Positions 35,382-46,687 of a stretch of DNA of 64,000 bases are shown piece by piece. Position numbers and translations under genes: made by a program. Location of the stretch: contig OX467091.1 of the NCBI GenBank assembly GCA_950106755.1, forward strand, positions 27,359,538 through 27,423,537, given 5' to 3'. Numbering within the stretch: position 1 is the first letter of the stretch; each line of letters starts with the position of its first letter. This DNA is from Climacium dendroides (taxonomy: Eukaryota; Streptophyta; Bryopsida; Hypnales; Climaciaceae). A model generated the notes under the pieces. It was not told the DNA's origin. It ran no database searches and saw only the letters and a list, made by a program, of their open reading frames with translations.

Positions 35382-38300
35382 TACTAGAATTTGTGTCAAG
35401 GATTTATGTGATTAAACCATGTTCCCAACGATTCCGTAAAACCCGGCGTACTTATCGGAGGACTGTCGCTTCCTCTGTTGGAATCACGAGAAGGCCAAAA
35501 AACAATGCAATGCAAATGCAAAGAAAAACGCAATGTGCAATGTGATATCCAACAATTGTTCTGCACACACAAAAGGCAGGTACATCCACTAGAACATTGC
35601 GATTCCAATGAGTGGACAGGGGCAGCAGAGTGTTGTCATCGGAATGTAAGAACCTACCACACTTTGCAAATTGATATTGAACGGCCGTTCAGTCGAACAC
35701 CATACACTGGCGCGTCAAAGCGAATTACAGAAATGACAGAATAGCAGAAAACAAGTAGGCGACGTCTAAGCAAGCAAGTGAACCACCGAAATGGGTGAAG
35801 AAGGCTAACTCGCGACGCAACAGCAGAAGCAAAGGAAATGAAACAAGAATGTTCGCTGGAGAGGAGACACAACTTTGACACAGGCGGGATAACCTCGGCG
35901 GGAAAAGTAGGTAGAAATTCAAACGGCTTGGCTGAAAGTCGCTGCCTATTTTGGAAAGGAATCATCTTAGCCCTAAAAAATAGGGAATTGAACGGACTGG
36001 AAATTGCATGCATTCCGGCTTTAGGACCCATTTTAATTCCCGTGTCCTGGACTTAGGGAGAATAACTGCTGAGCCCTTTTCAAAATGCAGGTTCAACCCT
36101 TTTGGAATCTATAAAGTGCCAAAAATCCAGGACATCTTTTAGATTGAGCATCTTAGGGTTTAGGGTTTAGGTTTTAGGTAACCCGGGTGGGTGGGAGGGA
36201 CATCCCTAGAAGGGCCTTTCCTATAAATAACAAACAAATCATAATCTAAAAAGTATTTTAAAGATCAAGGATAGTACAAAGTAAAATGGAGGTCACTCAC
36301 ATCCAACTATTAAAGTATCAAATCCATCAAGTCAATAAAATCTTTAGTAAAGATATATTGTACATAGGATCAATCAAATCAACGTAATAAAATCCTTTAC
36401 AAAGAAATTTTTATGTACATCAAGTCAATAAAATCTTTTGTAAAGAAATATTAAAAAAGGATCAAATCAAGAACATCTTTAGATCCTTTCTAAGTAAAAA
36501 TACCAATACAACATGTCAATAAATTATAGACAAATCATGTAGTGCTCTAAATCCAAAAACACATCATGATTTAGAACCCAAAGAGAATAGAAATTTGTTG
36601 TCAAGGTCTTGGAAAAAAGTTGCCATGTAGATTTTTACCAAAGAGGCTGTGAACCTCACCTGTCCCCATGACAAACCAAACATCGGAATGTTAGTAAATC
36701 GTAGACAAGGTGGCTTCAGTTCACAGCAGCGTGTTATAGCAGTCACAAAAGCAGAAATCAAACATGAAAACTCAAATCACAAGAAACTTAATTAACAAAT
36801 TCTAGTCTAGCATCCTATGTAGCATAGAAGACCTGTGTAGACGCCATCTCTAGTCCTCACACCAACTACTCACAGTCCTTTCCAAAGCCAGCCAACAACA
36901 GCAAGTTGTGAAGGCTTGTTGAATTGGTCCAGACCTTTATACCCAAGTAGAGGTATAGGTAAGCTATGGCTAGAGTAGTCCATGCCTAGGTCCTCCACGA
37001 AACCCCCAAGGAAATTTACCTTGAGTTTCTAGAAACGACAGCCTAGCTTCCAAGAAATTATAGCTAGGGACCTAGGTATACAGGTCAAATATCTTCTAGA
37101 AGGCTCCCAAAATTAGTGGAAATCAACCGTTTGTGAATCACGTGTTGACCCAGACCTCTTCTAGAAACTAATAGCCACCACTTGTTGAACTAGCATGGAA
37201 CTTCCCATCATGTGTCAGCCCATCACAAGGTGTAAACACCAAGACTAGAAAGGAGACTAATGATCTCAACTTTGTTACATGTCAACCTACATAGAAGATT
37301 CTGATTTTAATCCCTATGTAAGGTTAAAACTTAACCAAGAAAAAATTATTATCTAGGTGAAGTATGACAATATTTACCCTCTGGCAAGGAAAAAATCCCT
37401 TTATTGTAAATCAATCTTATTGGTGTTAGGAAAAAATCCTATAGCTATAAATTTCAAAAATTTATGGAAAGTAGCCATACGGGAGGGTGGGAGGGGCTTC
37501 AATGAACCCATAAATCATATGGTAAAAATCTGAAATTTTCACCAAGGATTATAAACAACAAAAATGGTGCAAAATTGAAAACCATTTAACTTGTAGTGGA
37601 ATTTTTATAAGGGCCAACCCCTCATAACCATCCCTTAATCAAAGGAGTATAATTACTAATTCCTTTGATAGAACTAGGCTCTATAGGTACAAACTATGGC
37701 ATAATATAGGGTTTAGGGTTTAGGATTTAGGGTCAAGGTTTTCGGATTTAGGGTCTCCAAAATTCAGAATTCATAGATTTAGGGTTCAATTTTCTTCATA
37801 ACATAGACTTTGTATCAAGTTTTCAATAAAGCTAATTTTTTGAAAAAATTGATGTGCTAACAAACATCAAAGGTGATGAACTTGTGGAATTTCTACATGA
37901 ATGAATGGGAAAAAAAAATGAAAGTTCCAAATACCCCAAGTTCTTTTAATTCTTTATTGTGGAATCATTTCGTTTCAATCCTAATATAGTCTTAATATAT
38001 GTAAGTGACAATACATAAAGAATGAATATTAATAATCATTCCACACATTTTATGTAGGCTTTAAATTTTTTTTCATAGTCCAAAGATTTTCAAGCATTGA
38101 TGGTCTTTACATTATTTTGAAGTTGTACAATTTTTAGTTTTCCTTCTTTTACGTATTAATATGATAGAATTTGGAATAATTGGAACACCTTAAAAGTTTA
38201 TTGGGCTTTCACTTATATAAATGTAGCACTTGAGTTGAATGAGTGAAAAACTCCATTATTTATGATGTCCTGAGCATGTATCATCCTGAAATTCAATATT

Positions 38301-38700
38301 TTTATGGCTTCTCAAAATCTACTCAACAATTTTTATATATGAATCTCTTTTGAATTTTTTTATAGAAGATTTAGTGTATTTGAGGATCATTTGATGATCA
38401 ATTGAGGATCAAGAGACCTAAACACTTAAAAGAAATAAGATTGTAATGGTTTCCCTTGCACAAAATTTTAAATAGAAATTTTCTAATCATTCATTTTGAT
38501 AGTCGCATTATTAATGCAAAAAATAGACTTCTTGATGTTAAAACTAGGCTTCAAGAAGAATCTTTTAAACCCTGAACTATTGAAAATAGTAATTTAATAA
38601 GGTTTATTTAATTGCAAAATGGTGCTTTGGGATTAATATTTTCTATCGTATTCAATTATAATATGGAGTAATTTTCAATTTTCAATTTTTTTTTAACCGT
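35382..38700. other. Central non-coding region between the two divergent inner genes
   Basis: 35.4-36.06 kb is GC-richer and looks like a minus-strand leader for the DUF7869-like gene. 36.06-38.7 kb is AT-rich with no gene. Short telomere-like TTTAGGG runs at about 36,150-36,175 and 37,706-37,730 match plant telo-box promoter motifs. Either the element's shared control region, or partly other inserted DNA; I cannot separate these. Confidence 0.4.
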
Positions 38701-38719
38701 GCACCATCGCCTAATACTC

Positions 38720-38998
38720 CAGATATCGATTGGGTATATTCAATGGGTATCATCGACAGGTATTGAAAACGGGTTTCACTCTCGGGTATCGACAACGAGT
38801 ACCTGGAACGGGTATCAATCGGCTCGGTTATCAATCGGTCCAGTTATCAATCGGCTGGGAAAGTCGTCGTGATCCTCTTTCTGCGGTGATCGTCGTCCTC
38901 CTCTTTCTGCACTGGTTTAGGGTTTGATTTTCTCCTTCTCCGCGCGCTGTGCCCTGCAAGTTCAAGTCTTCTTTCCCCGCTGATTTTCCCAAGTCCGT

Positions 38999-39038
<40 letters not shown>

Positions 39039-39320
39039 TGGGAATCTCGTTAATCCATTCATGGTGCCGGCGACCGCGAATGAGCGTGTGAAGTTCTGTG
39101 CGTATGAAGTTCTGTGAGTGTGCGCAGCTTGTGAAGTTCTGTTGCTGCCGGCGGCCAGCGAATGAGCGTGAGGTAGCGGCGCTCTTGCTTCCCTCGCGGT
39201 ATTATCCTGTTTCCCTCCCAGTTGATTACAATGCAATACGCTTGATGTTTTTGAATTTCATTATGTTTTTTCTTGTAGATTTTTCCAGGCGACCGTGTAG
39301 TTTGTAGGTTGTTGATGTTG
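38720..39320 (+). promoter_or_regulatory. CGGGTATC motif cluster and leader before the inner ParB/MTase/HAD gene
   Basis: GGGTATC occurs about five times in 38,720-38,820, followed by TATCAATCGG repeats and a pyrimidine-rich, GC-richer leader with a telo-box (GGTTTAGGGTTTGA at about 38,913-38,926). Imperfect 12-24 bp repeats of TGAAGTTCTGTG follow at about 39,088-39,145. The same motif occurs as GATACCCG beside the outer gene's leader, which suggests a promoter element of the family. Confidence 0.45.
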
Positions 39321-39712
39321 TTTTCCAATCGGGGAATGGGGCGTAGTTGTTGTGCGTTTCCAGCAGTGTGTTGCGTCTGTGATTTGTGGAAATCAGTGTT
39401 TCAATTGCGGCATTGTGTGTTGTGTATTGCATTTGTGATTAGTTTAAATCAGTGTTGCAATTGCGGGATTCTGTGTGAATGTCCATGTAAATGTCTTGAG
39501 ATTTGGATTTTTTCTCATAGCATTTTTCATGTGGTCACAAGAAATTCAGAATTTCTTGGACAGTCCTTCAAATTTGTAGTAGACAGTTCAGCATCAGGAG
39601 GAGCAAGTGCTTCAGATTGTTGCTGCTGCGTTTACATTTGGGTATGTTTCGCTGTCTCTTCATTGAAATGCAATAGTGATAGCAGTGAGGAGAAAAAATT
39701 CAATCCGATGTC

Positions 39713-40568
39713 ATTTCAACTCGACGTCAATTCAACTCGACAGAACTGCATTTGTACTTGTTTTTGTTCATTTCCGCTTCAAAATCCCCTAAGAATCAAA
39801 CACGAAGTCAGAATTATCGATGTGTACAGAGGAAAATTGTAGTTAACCAGAACCCTGAACTGAAATTCAACTCGAGGCAAGATGAATTGCAGGATCAGTA
39901 GGACAAGTAGCGTTCAGAATGAACGCAAAACCAATGAAATGCAAGTCAATTTAACTCAAGTCGAGTTGAATACCACCCTCCGCCAGACCCAACACTATAT
40001 ATGATGGCCTTAATCAGAGTAGGAAGAGATAAACGTAGCAAGATTCATCTCGAGTCGAGTTGAATCCCATAAAAATATAGAATAAAAACGGAAAATGAAG
40101 CTTAACCCGACAGCGCCATAGTTCACTCCAATTCAACTCGGTTCGAGTTGAACGTCATTACTAAATCATATCTCAAAGATTACCGAGATTCATCTCGAAT
40201 CGAGATAAATACACTGTGTCTACGGATAAAACCTACCTACTCCAGTATAATAACAAGCAGACCATTAGGACGCCACGCTGTTCATCTCGATTCGAGTTGA
40301 AGACCACCTCTTTAAAGAATTAAAACAATCAGGATAGGACATAGGTCTAATAGAGCAGGCCAATTTCATCTCAAGTCGAGTTGAACAGCTTCACAGAACC
40401 TGAAGCATTGAGAACAGAGTTTACAAGCATAATATAAGATTAGTCCAGTTCAATAAATAAGTCATTCAACTCGGTTCGAGATGAATAGAAGTCTGCAAAT
40501 CAGACACAACTAGTTATAGTAGATCATGTTCACAACACAGCCGCTATTTAACTCGATTCGAGTTGAAA
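39713..40568. repeat. Alpha palindrome array 2 (about 10 sites), upstream of the inner ParB/MTase/HAD gene
   Basis: Sites near 39,713 (weak), 39,865, 39,949, 40,042, 40,130, 40,187, 40,280, 40,362, 40,463 and 40,546. Same core as array 1, with TCATCTCGA as a frequent arm variant. The last site ends 8 bp before the first ATG (40,576). Spacing is 57-101 bp, tighter and more regular than array 1. Confidence 0.9.
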
Positions 40569-40575
40569 ATCCATT

Positions 40576-42867
40576 ATGATGAACCAAAATCTTGAATTTC
40601 CAACTACTCATAAACTAAAGGTCCAAAAACATACAGATATGGAGGGTCAACGATCCAAACTCCAAGCCACATACAAGCATTATGACATCCCCCCCGAGCA
40701 CGCCGAGGATATAATCAATGAAGCAATTCTAGGCGAATGCTGGGAGTGGCAGGATCCTCACGAGGTGGAATACTGGACCATCGTTCTTGTCCCCATGACA
40801 AACCACTTGGCATTCAGAACAAAGTTTCGGAAATCAGATGCCACCCTCCCAGTGTCGTTGACGGAGTCCGTTACCGAGTTCAGTAGTGGTCCGAATGGGG
40901 TCATTTTTGTGTCGTGCGAAACAATTGACCCGGACCAGGACAAACCATACATCTTCTCGTACAAGGTGGAGGGACGGAAGACCATATTCAGCGTGTCCGA
41001 GTACCTTCGAAGTCTGATGAACACCGACTTCAAGGACCTCATTGACCCCATCCAAAGTGCTATCGATCAGAAGAAGTGGGTGGCAAGCAACGGATCGCCC
41101 CTAGCGCCGAAAACTCTTCTGTCCCAGCTGAACCATTTGAAGCTGGACTTCGAGCGAGCTCACTTGAAGTTATTGCAGAAGAAGAAGGACATGAGGCCTA
41201 CCTCCGTATTGAGGGACTACAGCAGCCATAATGCCAGCCACAACTCTCTGGCCATGGGGACACCTGGAACTGGACGGAGCCACACCAAACTGAAGCAAAC
41301 TGAGAGGTTTGCCAGAGGGGACCCGTCGAAGACCCCACCGTCTGCATCCAAGAGAGGTGTGGCCAAGGTCGCGGCTATGGCCAAAACATCTCATCAAGGT
41401 GATGAGAGCATGGTGTCAGAGCTCACGGACATTCCGAAGGACTTGGGAGGAGACATCAAGGACATTGATTACGAGGAATCTTGCCGGACGTACGAGTCCT
41501 ATTGGACCGAGTGCACTGATTCCTACGTGCCGAGAATTGGAATGAAATACGTCATTCCGATTGAGCAGTTGGAGACGGCCCCCGAGAACCTGAATATCTG
41601 GGGCCTTGAAGAGGTTGGCGTGAAGAAGGCACTCAACTTCCTGTTGAACATGCCCGACCCAGACAAGAAGATGACGCTGTGCGTTATGCCGCAGAACCTG
41701 AAATCCAAACCTGAGAGCTTCGAAGAAGTAAAGCATATGAAGTTTTGGATGGTCAATGGGCAGCACACCGTGGAAGCCTCAAAACGCATGCAGCTGATGC
41801 TCGCGATAAAATCGAAGGCAGAGATGTTTCAGACGTGGGAGTGTTTCATCGTATGGAATGAAAACAACAACGTGATTCGAAAAATCTCCGCATATTATAA
41901 CCGGGTGAATCATTTCCAGAACTTCATGCCGACCTGGGCCACCAACATAATGGGTGCGAGATTCGTCTAGGAAAAGATGGGCTGTCCTCCTCCGGACAAA
42001 GAACCTACAGAGCTGGGCAAGGCGTTGGACAAGCCCCGGAAAGTATTCAAGAAGGCATACAATGTGACGAAGGCAACGAAGAACACCCTCATCATTGGAC
42101 CGCCGGATGAATTCTACTCCCTCGCGAAGATGCCTTGCAACAAGAATAAGAGCATCGAGGAGCTGTCGCCGATGGTTGCTCAGTTCTTCAAGATTTTCAT
42201 GGGGAGCAAGGGAAAGTTCCTAAAGCCCGAGGGGACAGCCTTCTATCGGCCTTATGACATGGAGAAGGACGAGCTGGGGTCTTGGAATACCAATGTGTGG
42301 GAGGAGACGACTAGCCAGAATATCAAGTTGGTGGTGATGGACTTGCGCAACATCCCTAGCTCCATCAACAGGAAGAGGACGAAGGACTCCGAACTGTATT
42401 TTGAGCCCTTTTTCAGTCTTCTTTCCACAATGGACCAGCCCACGGTGAAGGATCCTGCTGTCTGGTTGTGGATTTGCGGTGATATGGAGGTCCAAGTCGA
42501 TCTCATGTCGCATATCCGTACTTCATCGTACGTAGAGGTGTACACAGTGCAGTGCGCTGAGTACGTTTCGTCAATTTGGGAGCGGATTGGGGACGCACCT
42601 GAGAAATCAAACAGGGCGAAGGAATCCGTGCACTTGATCTTCTTGATCAAGAAGGGGGCCAAGATTAGCAAGAGGATCCCCAAGAAGTTTGAGGCGCACC
42701 CTGAAGGCAGGTATTCCAAGTCCAGGGCTACCAACAACTTGGATTACCGGATTTACAACACCAAATTGCGCATGGATTTCTATTTGCAGGTGTTGAGTCT
42801 TTTCGTTGCGCCCCAGGAGAATGTACTCTCCATTTTTGCAGGAGGCAAAATTATTTGCACAACGTGG
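40576..42867 (+). pseudogene. Inner gene, exon 1: N-terminal domain, ParB-like domain, start of MTase-like domain
   Basis: 764 codons with one TAG (41,968-41,970). The N-terminal ~150 residues (EVEYWTIVLVP... through KLDFERAHLKLL) also occur in the outer copy and are not recognised. Around 41,560-41,870 lies a ParB/sulfiredoxin-like segment: a helix-strand run (ALNFLLNMPDPDKKMTLCVM), then FWMVNGQHTVEASKRM, where the G-Q-H-T-x-x-A pattern resembles the nucleotide-binding GxxRxxA/GQHR motif, and WECFIVW. The outer copy has FYIINGQHSVAASHLM at the same place. The final ~200 residues carry LVVMDLRNIP, AVWLWICGDMEVQV and NVLSIFAGGKIICTTW. ParB-like plus MTase fusions are known in bacteria and phages. 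Confidence 0.65.
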
Positions 42868-42896
42868 GTAAGTTTTATTTCCATGTAGTTCTTATA

Positions 42897-44158
42897 GTTC
42901 AGCTCGATGCGAGTTGAATTGCATGGTCCATTTCTTGTGATTTTGCATGGTTGCTTGTACTTGTTTCCATTTACATTTGTTTGTCGCCTCTGCACTTGAG
43001 TTTCATCTCGATGCGAGTTGAACTGTCATCTGATATCCTCATCCCTCGTCTGGCTTGCAGATGCAGTCGCTGGAGCACCTCGTCATTGGAAACTCCAAGT
43101 ACAACGAGAAGTTCCTGGCGTTGGCTGTGGCATCCGAGTTTCTAGACAAGGATGACTTCCTTGATTGCAGTTACTTTGTGGACCAAAGAGTTCACGCAAG
43201 GAAGGCCACGAAGGGGGCCTCCAACTCTGCCAAAGGAAAACAAAGGATGACGGAGTCGGAGGAAGCCGCAAGAGAGGGGTCTCGGAGGGATAGTGCCATT
43301 AACTTGGTAGAAGACGAGGAAGAGGAGGGAAATAGGGACGCGGAATGGCAGGATCTGGCAGCCTTCGTCGTCGAAGAGATGACTGCTCAGGGTATAGGCA
43401 CGTCTGAGGCCTTCCACGCCTCTAGCGAAATGAGGGGTTCCTCGGACACTTCTGCGGGGTTGAATGCTTCGCCCCTTTCCACTCAACCGGACCTGACCCC
43501 GGTCTCGAACAGGCGCCTGTCCCAGAAGAGGAAGAAACCTGCGCAAGAATCAATCCCCTTGGACCAGAAGTGGGTGATTGATTTAATATAGGCCAACAGG
43601 GAAGAGAACGAGAGGGCCTGGCAGGAGCAGAGGGAACAAAAGGGCGAGGGCGGAAAACCAGCAGATGATGAAGGACTTCGTTGGGACGATGCCTCATTTG
43701 TTGTTATCAACCATACGTGCGTTGAACATGGAGTTTCCGCTGGCCATGCAGCCCTTGCAACAAAATTCGCCTGCTGAAACCTCTTCCCAGTTGATGATTG
43801 GCAACCAGGCTTACGCTTCCGTGGACAGTACAAGGTAGCAGCCAACAGCTTCGACAAACCCGTCGCTGAATACGACGAACTTCGAGGCCATCCTTCCGCA
43901 GCCAACTCCATTCTCTGATGCCACCAACATTGTCGACGTCGTAGCAGAGGCCGGTGTGGAGAGCGAAGATGAAGTTCTGGAGGGCATTGAACACGATAAT
44001 GCATCCATCCTTTTGGATTCTGAGGAGGAGGACATCGTAGGCAGTACGCCGGCGGAGGGAGTAGATGCGGAGCAGTCACAGGACCCTGTGACTGGTGCTC
44101 CTCCAAGTTGTTCCTCGTGACTCTCCTAGCCTCTATTTCAACTCGATTCGAGTTGAAA
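42897..44158. repeat. Alpha palindromes in introns of the inner gene
   Basis: Sites at 42,897-42,920 and 43,001-43,022 in the 193-bp first intron, and at 44,136-44,158 in the next intron. The first two carry the centre CGATGCG instead of CGANTCG. None falls in a coding exon, matching the intron-only placement of beta sites in the outer gene. Confidence 0.85.
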
Positions 44159-44626
44159 CTCCTTCTGCTGTGCATCCATTAGTTTACCTAGCACGTATAC
44201 GCAGAGTTAGTTTTAGGATAGGCCAAACTGTACGCTCTTTGTATCATTAAATCTCTTCATGAGACATTGTAATATACTCTTCTCTTACCAAACATCTTTT
44301 CGTGTTCAATTGTCTCAGCCGCAGGCTCTCAAAGTGTTGATTCTGTTGTGCCGTGTCTCGGTCCTGCTGCGGATGTCTCATCTCTGGGTTGCAGCCCCCA
44401 AGATGCGTGCACGGAGGCAATCATGTCGTGTGGAGATACTTTCATGGATCCTGACGCGCCTTATCCAGCGGTCGCTGAGATAGAGAGTTCTGGCTGCGAT
44501 CTTCTTGATGGAGGAGAGGTGGAAGGAGGGTTCCCAAGTGACTCACCACTGGAGATGCATTTTCCTCTGCCAGAATACATTGATGCTCCTACGATAACTT
44601 CCACGGGCGGTTTGACAAGTACTGCG
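43061..44626 (+). pseudogene. Inner gene, exons 2-3: end of MTase-like fold and acidic linker
   Basis: Starts at GGCTTGCAG/ATGCAG in phase with exon 1. HLVIGNSKYNEKFLALAVAS follows motif I as the next strand and helix of an MTase fold would, then LDKDDFLDCSYFVD shared with the outer copy. Then come acidic (EDEEEEGN) and basic (RRLSQKRKKP) stretches. A TAG at 43,589 and a frameshift near 43.64 kb precede a 120-residue acidic tail with another TAG at 43,836. Exon 3 (44,325-44,626) is low-complexity. Confidence 0.55.
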
Positions 44627-44819
44627 GTGAGTTCTAGCATTGTCCTCAGTCTTGGTTTGACTGGTTGGTCGGGTTCTGGAAATCGTGGATTTCTTCATCA
44701 CATTCTTCCTGCTTGAATACGAAAGAGTAGATTTTGTCCTCTTTTTTTTACAGTACTCAGAATGGCTTGGCAGTGCATTGGTTTAACTGTCAGCTCATTT
44801 TGCTGTAATTCGTGAGCAG

Positions 44820-45647
44820 GGTAGCAGTGAAGCATGCGCTTCGGTAGTTGAGGAGGAGGGCCTAGTTCAAACTCCGTTCACATCCACGGTGACAGAGAAG
44901 TGTCTCAACGTCATCTTGGATCTGAATGGAGTGCTGTGCGTAATTGAGGATAAGAGGTATTTTTCGAGAGAGAAGCGTTTCACTGAACCCAGTGAGCTTG
45001 GCTCTTCAGTAGATAATTGCTTCATCGATTTCAAACGGGTCACCCTTCGACCCCACTGGAAAGCCTTCCTCCAAGAGCTAACCTCCTTCGCGACCGTCAC
45101 GGTCTGGAGCTCAATGAAGAGGTCCACGGTCCAAAAAATTTGCGATTATATGTTTAGAGGCTTAGAGGCCCCGTGGTTTATCATGGGGTACGAGCAGTGT
45201 AATATCATGAAGTTCAAAAGCGGGCGGGGTAAGCTGTTGAACTATTGGCTCAAGGGGACCAGGGAAGACTTGTTCCTCAAACCCTTGTGGAAGTTATACA
45301 GGTTGAAGGCTTCGAGGTTCTCGAGGGAAAATACAATTTTCATCGACGTTAGTCCCGCAAAGCACTTCATGAACGACTTAAGAAATGTAATCCTTCTTGA
45401 TTCATGGTCGTATGAAGGGCATGGGACGACAGATGGAATCCTTATCGAAAATCTCCTTCCTTGGATTCGACGCTTGCACGAGGCCAGGTCCACAGGGTTG
45501 TGCCGCTTTCGAAAAGACAATGTCATGGGAGGTTGGAGTCTTAGTGAAGAACCAGATCAAACCGTGTTTAGGGAGCTAGCGGACGCACTCCACGTATCCA
45601 ATATTCTTTTCCTTGAGTGGAGTGAGAAGCATCCTGGTCGGAGATAG
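44820..45647 (+). pseudogene. Inner gene, HAD (FCP1/NIF-like) exon
   Basis: Acceptor GTGAGCAG/GGTAGC, in phase with exon 3. VILDLNGVLCVIED is motif I with Asn for the second Asp; VTVWSSMKRSTV is motif II; NTIFIDVSPAKHFMN is motif III/IV, where the VDDSP of the outer copy is IDVSP, losing one conserved Asp; then NVILLDSWSY. With two acidic positions gone it is unlikely to be a metal-dependent phosphatase. Ends in TAG at 45,645-45,647. No internal stop in 252 codons from 44,889, so the frame may have been under selection until recently. Confidence 0.7.
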
Positions 45648-46687
45648 CAGGAAATTGAATTTTCGGATAGAGCGAAGCGAAAGAAAGACGTTGAATACAT
45701 TCTTTGTCGTCAGTGTCCGAAAGGAGAGGGTGGGGATTTGTAGTTTTCCTAGGGTATTGGCCTCTCCTCTATTCCAGTTTGTGTTAATTCGAACTCGCGG
45801 GTTGTTAGCATGTAAATCTCTGTTGTAGCCCACTATATGAATGTAGAATTATCATGCACGTTGCCTATTTCATAATTTTGCGATAAGACAATCCTTTATT
45901 TCCTTTGGGTCATGTGAATTCATTCTGGCAAGTATTGTGTTGCTTGTGCTAATTCCTTCTCTTTTTATGATCAGTTCATCATATCACAAAACGGAGTGGA
46001 CAACATCATGTATTCCATGGTCACCGCGCAGTCCACAATGGATTTCTCCATGAAACCCGTCGATGATGGGGTTGTGGACAGTCCTCCAAATGGTGGGAAG
46101 CGCTCTCACCTTATGAGTTCACCATCTCCTCTCAAAGACCATCCACTATCAACCTCACCACACAATCGCTCAGAGATGAATCCCGACACATAGAGGAGGC
46201 TCTACGATGAAAGTATGGTTGTTGTCAGCGCCATGAAGGTATGGGGATTCCTATTTTTTGATGTAGCAATCCAATTTCTGCTCTAGGAAAGTTTGTCCAA
46301 TAATCTAGAATGGGGATTTGACGACTTCAATTGGTTTTGCAGGGAGAGGACGCAATCACTAAGTCCGCAAATATCGAGGCTAATGGTTCACCTAAATTGC
46401 AGCCTTTGAAGAATAGTTTTGCTCAGCAGCCTACAACATCTAAGGTTGTACTACCTCCTCGACCTCAACACAATTCACTAAAGGTTGCTAAACGCCAATG
46501 CAAGATTCATGACCCTAAACCTCAATTTCATTCAAGCCGGCGTCCGTAGGATGCTTGGGAGCGGAGGTCCTTGAAGAAGCAAGTAAGAGAGATGGTGCAC
46601 GAAAGATCTGCGAGTTATACCGGATACAGTCAAGGACCAGAGTTATTGAAGGCAATGGAGAAGATGAAGAGTAGGACGCACTCATAG

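Larger units (their letters stand above)
40576..46687 (+). pseudogene. Inner ParB-like / MTase-like / HAD-like gene
   Basis: Exons: 40,576-42,867; 43,061-about 44,117; 44,325-44,626; 44,820-45,647; 45,975-46,238; 46,343-46,687, with GT/AG borders and intact phase at the borders checked. Order: unknown N-terminal domain, ParB-like segment, MTase-like domain, acidic linker, HAD-like domain, Ser/Pro-rich tail. Premature TAG at 41,968-41,970 (Trp in the outer copy), 43,589-43,591, 43,836-43,838, 46,191-46,193 (Gln in the outer copy) and 46,547-46,549 (Trp in the outer copy); one frameshift near 43.64 kb. Otherwise well kept, so a recent insertion. Alpha palindromes sit upstream and in introns. 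Confidence 0.75.

Noticed and set aside
7200..37730. Telomeric repeats (TTTAGGG) at about 7,205, 36,155 and 37,708
   Set aside because: Only two to three units each; they match short telo-box promoter motifs and not interstitial telomere blocks.
41968..41970. Reassigned TAG codon in the host
   Set aside because: TAG also ends the family's genes (for example 24,817 and 46,685), and the PPR gene shows nothing unusual; nonsense mutation by deamination explains it better.
43811..44175. Minus-strand frames opposite the acidic linker
   Set aside because: Serine/proline-rich antisense of an acidic plus-strand exon; splice borders and homology support only the plus strand.
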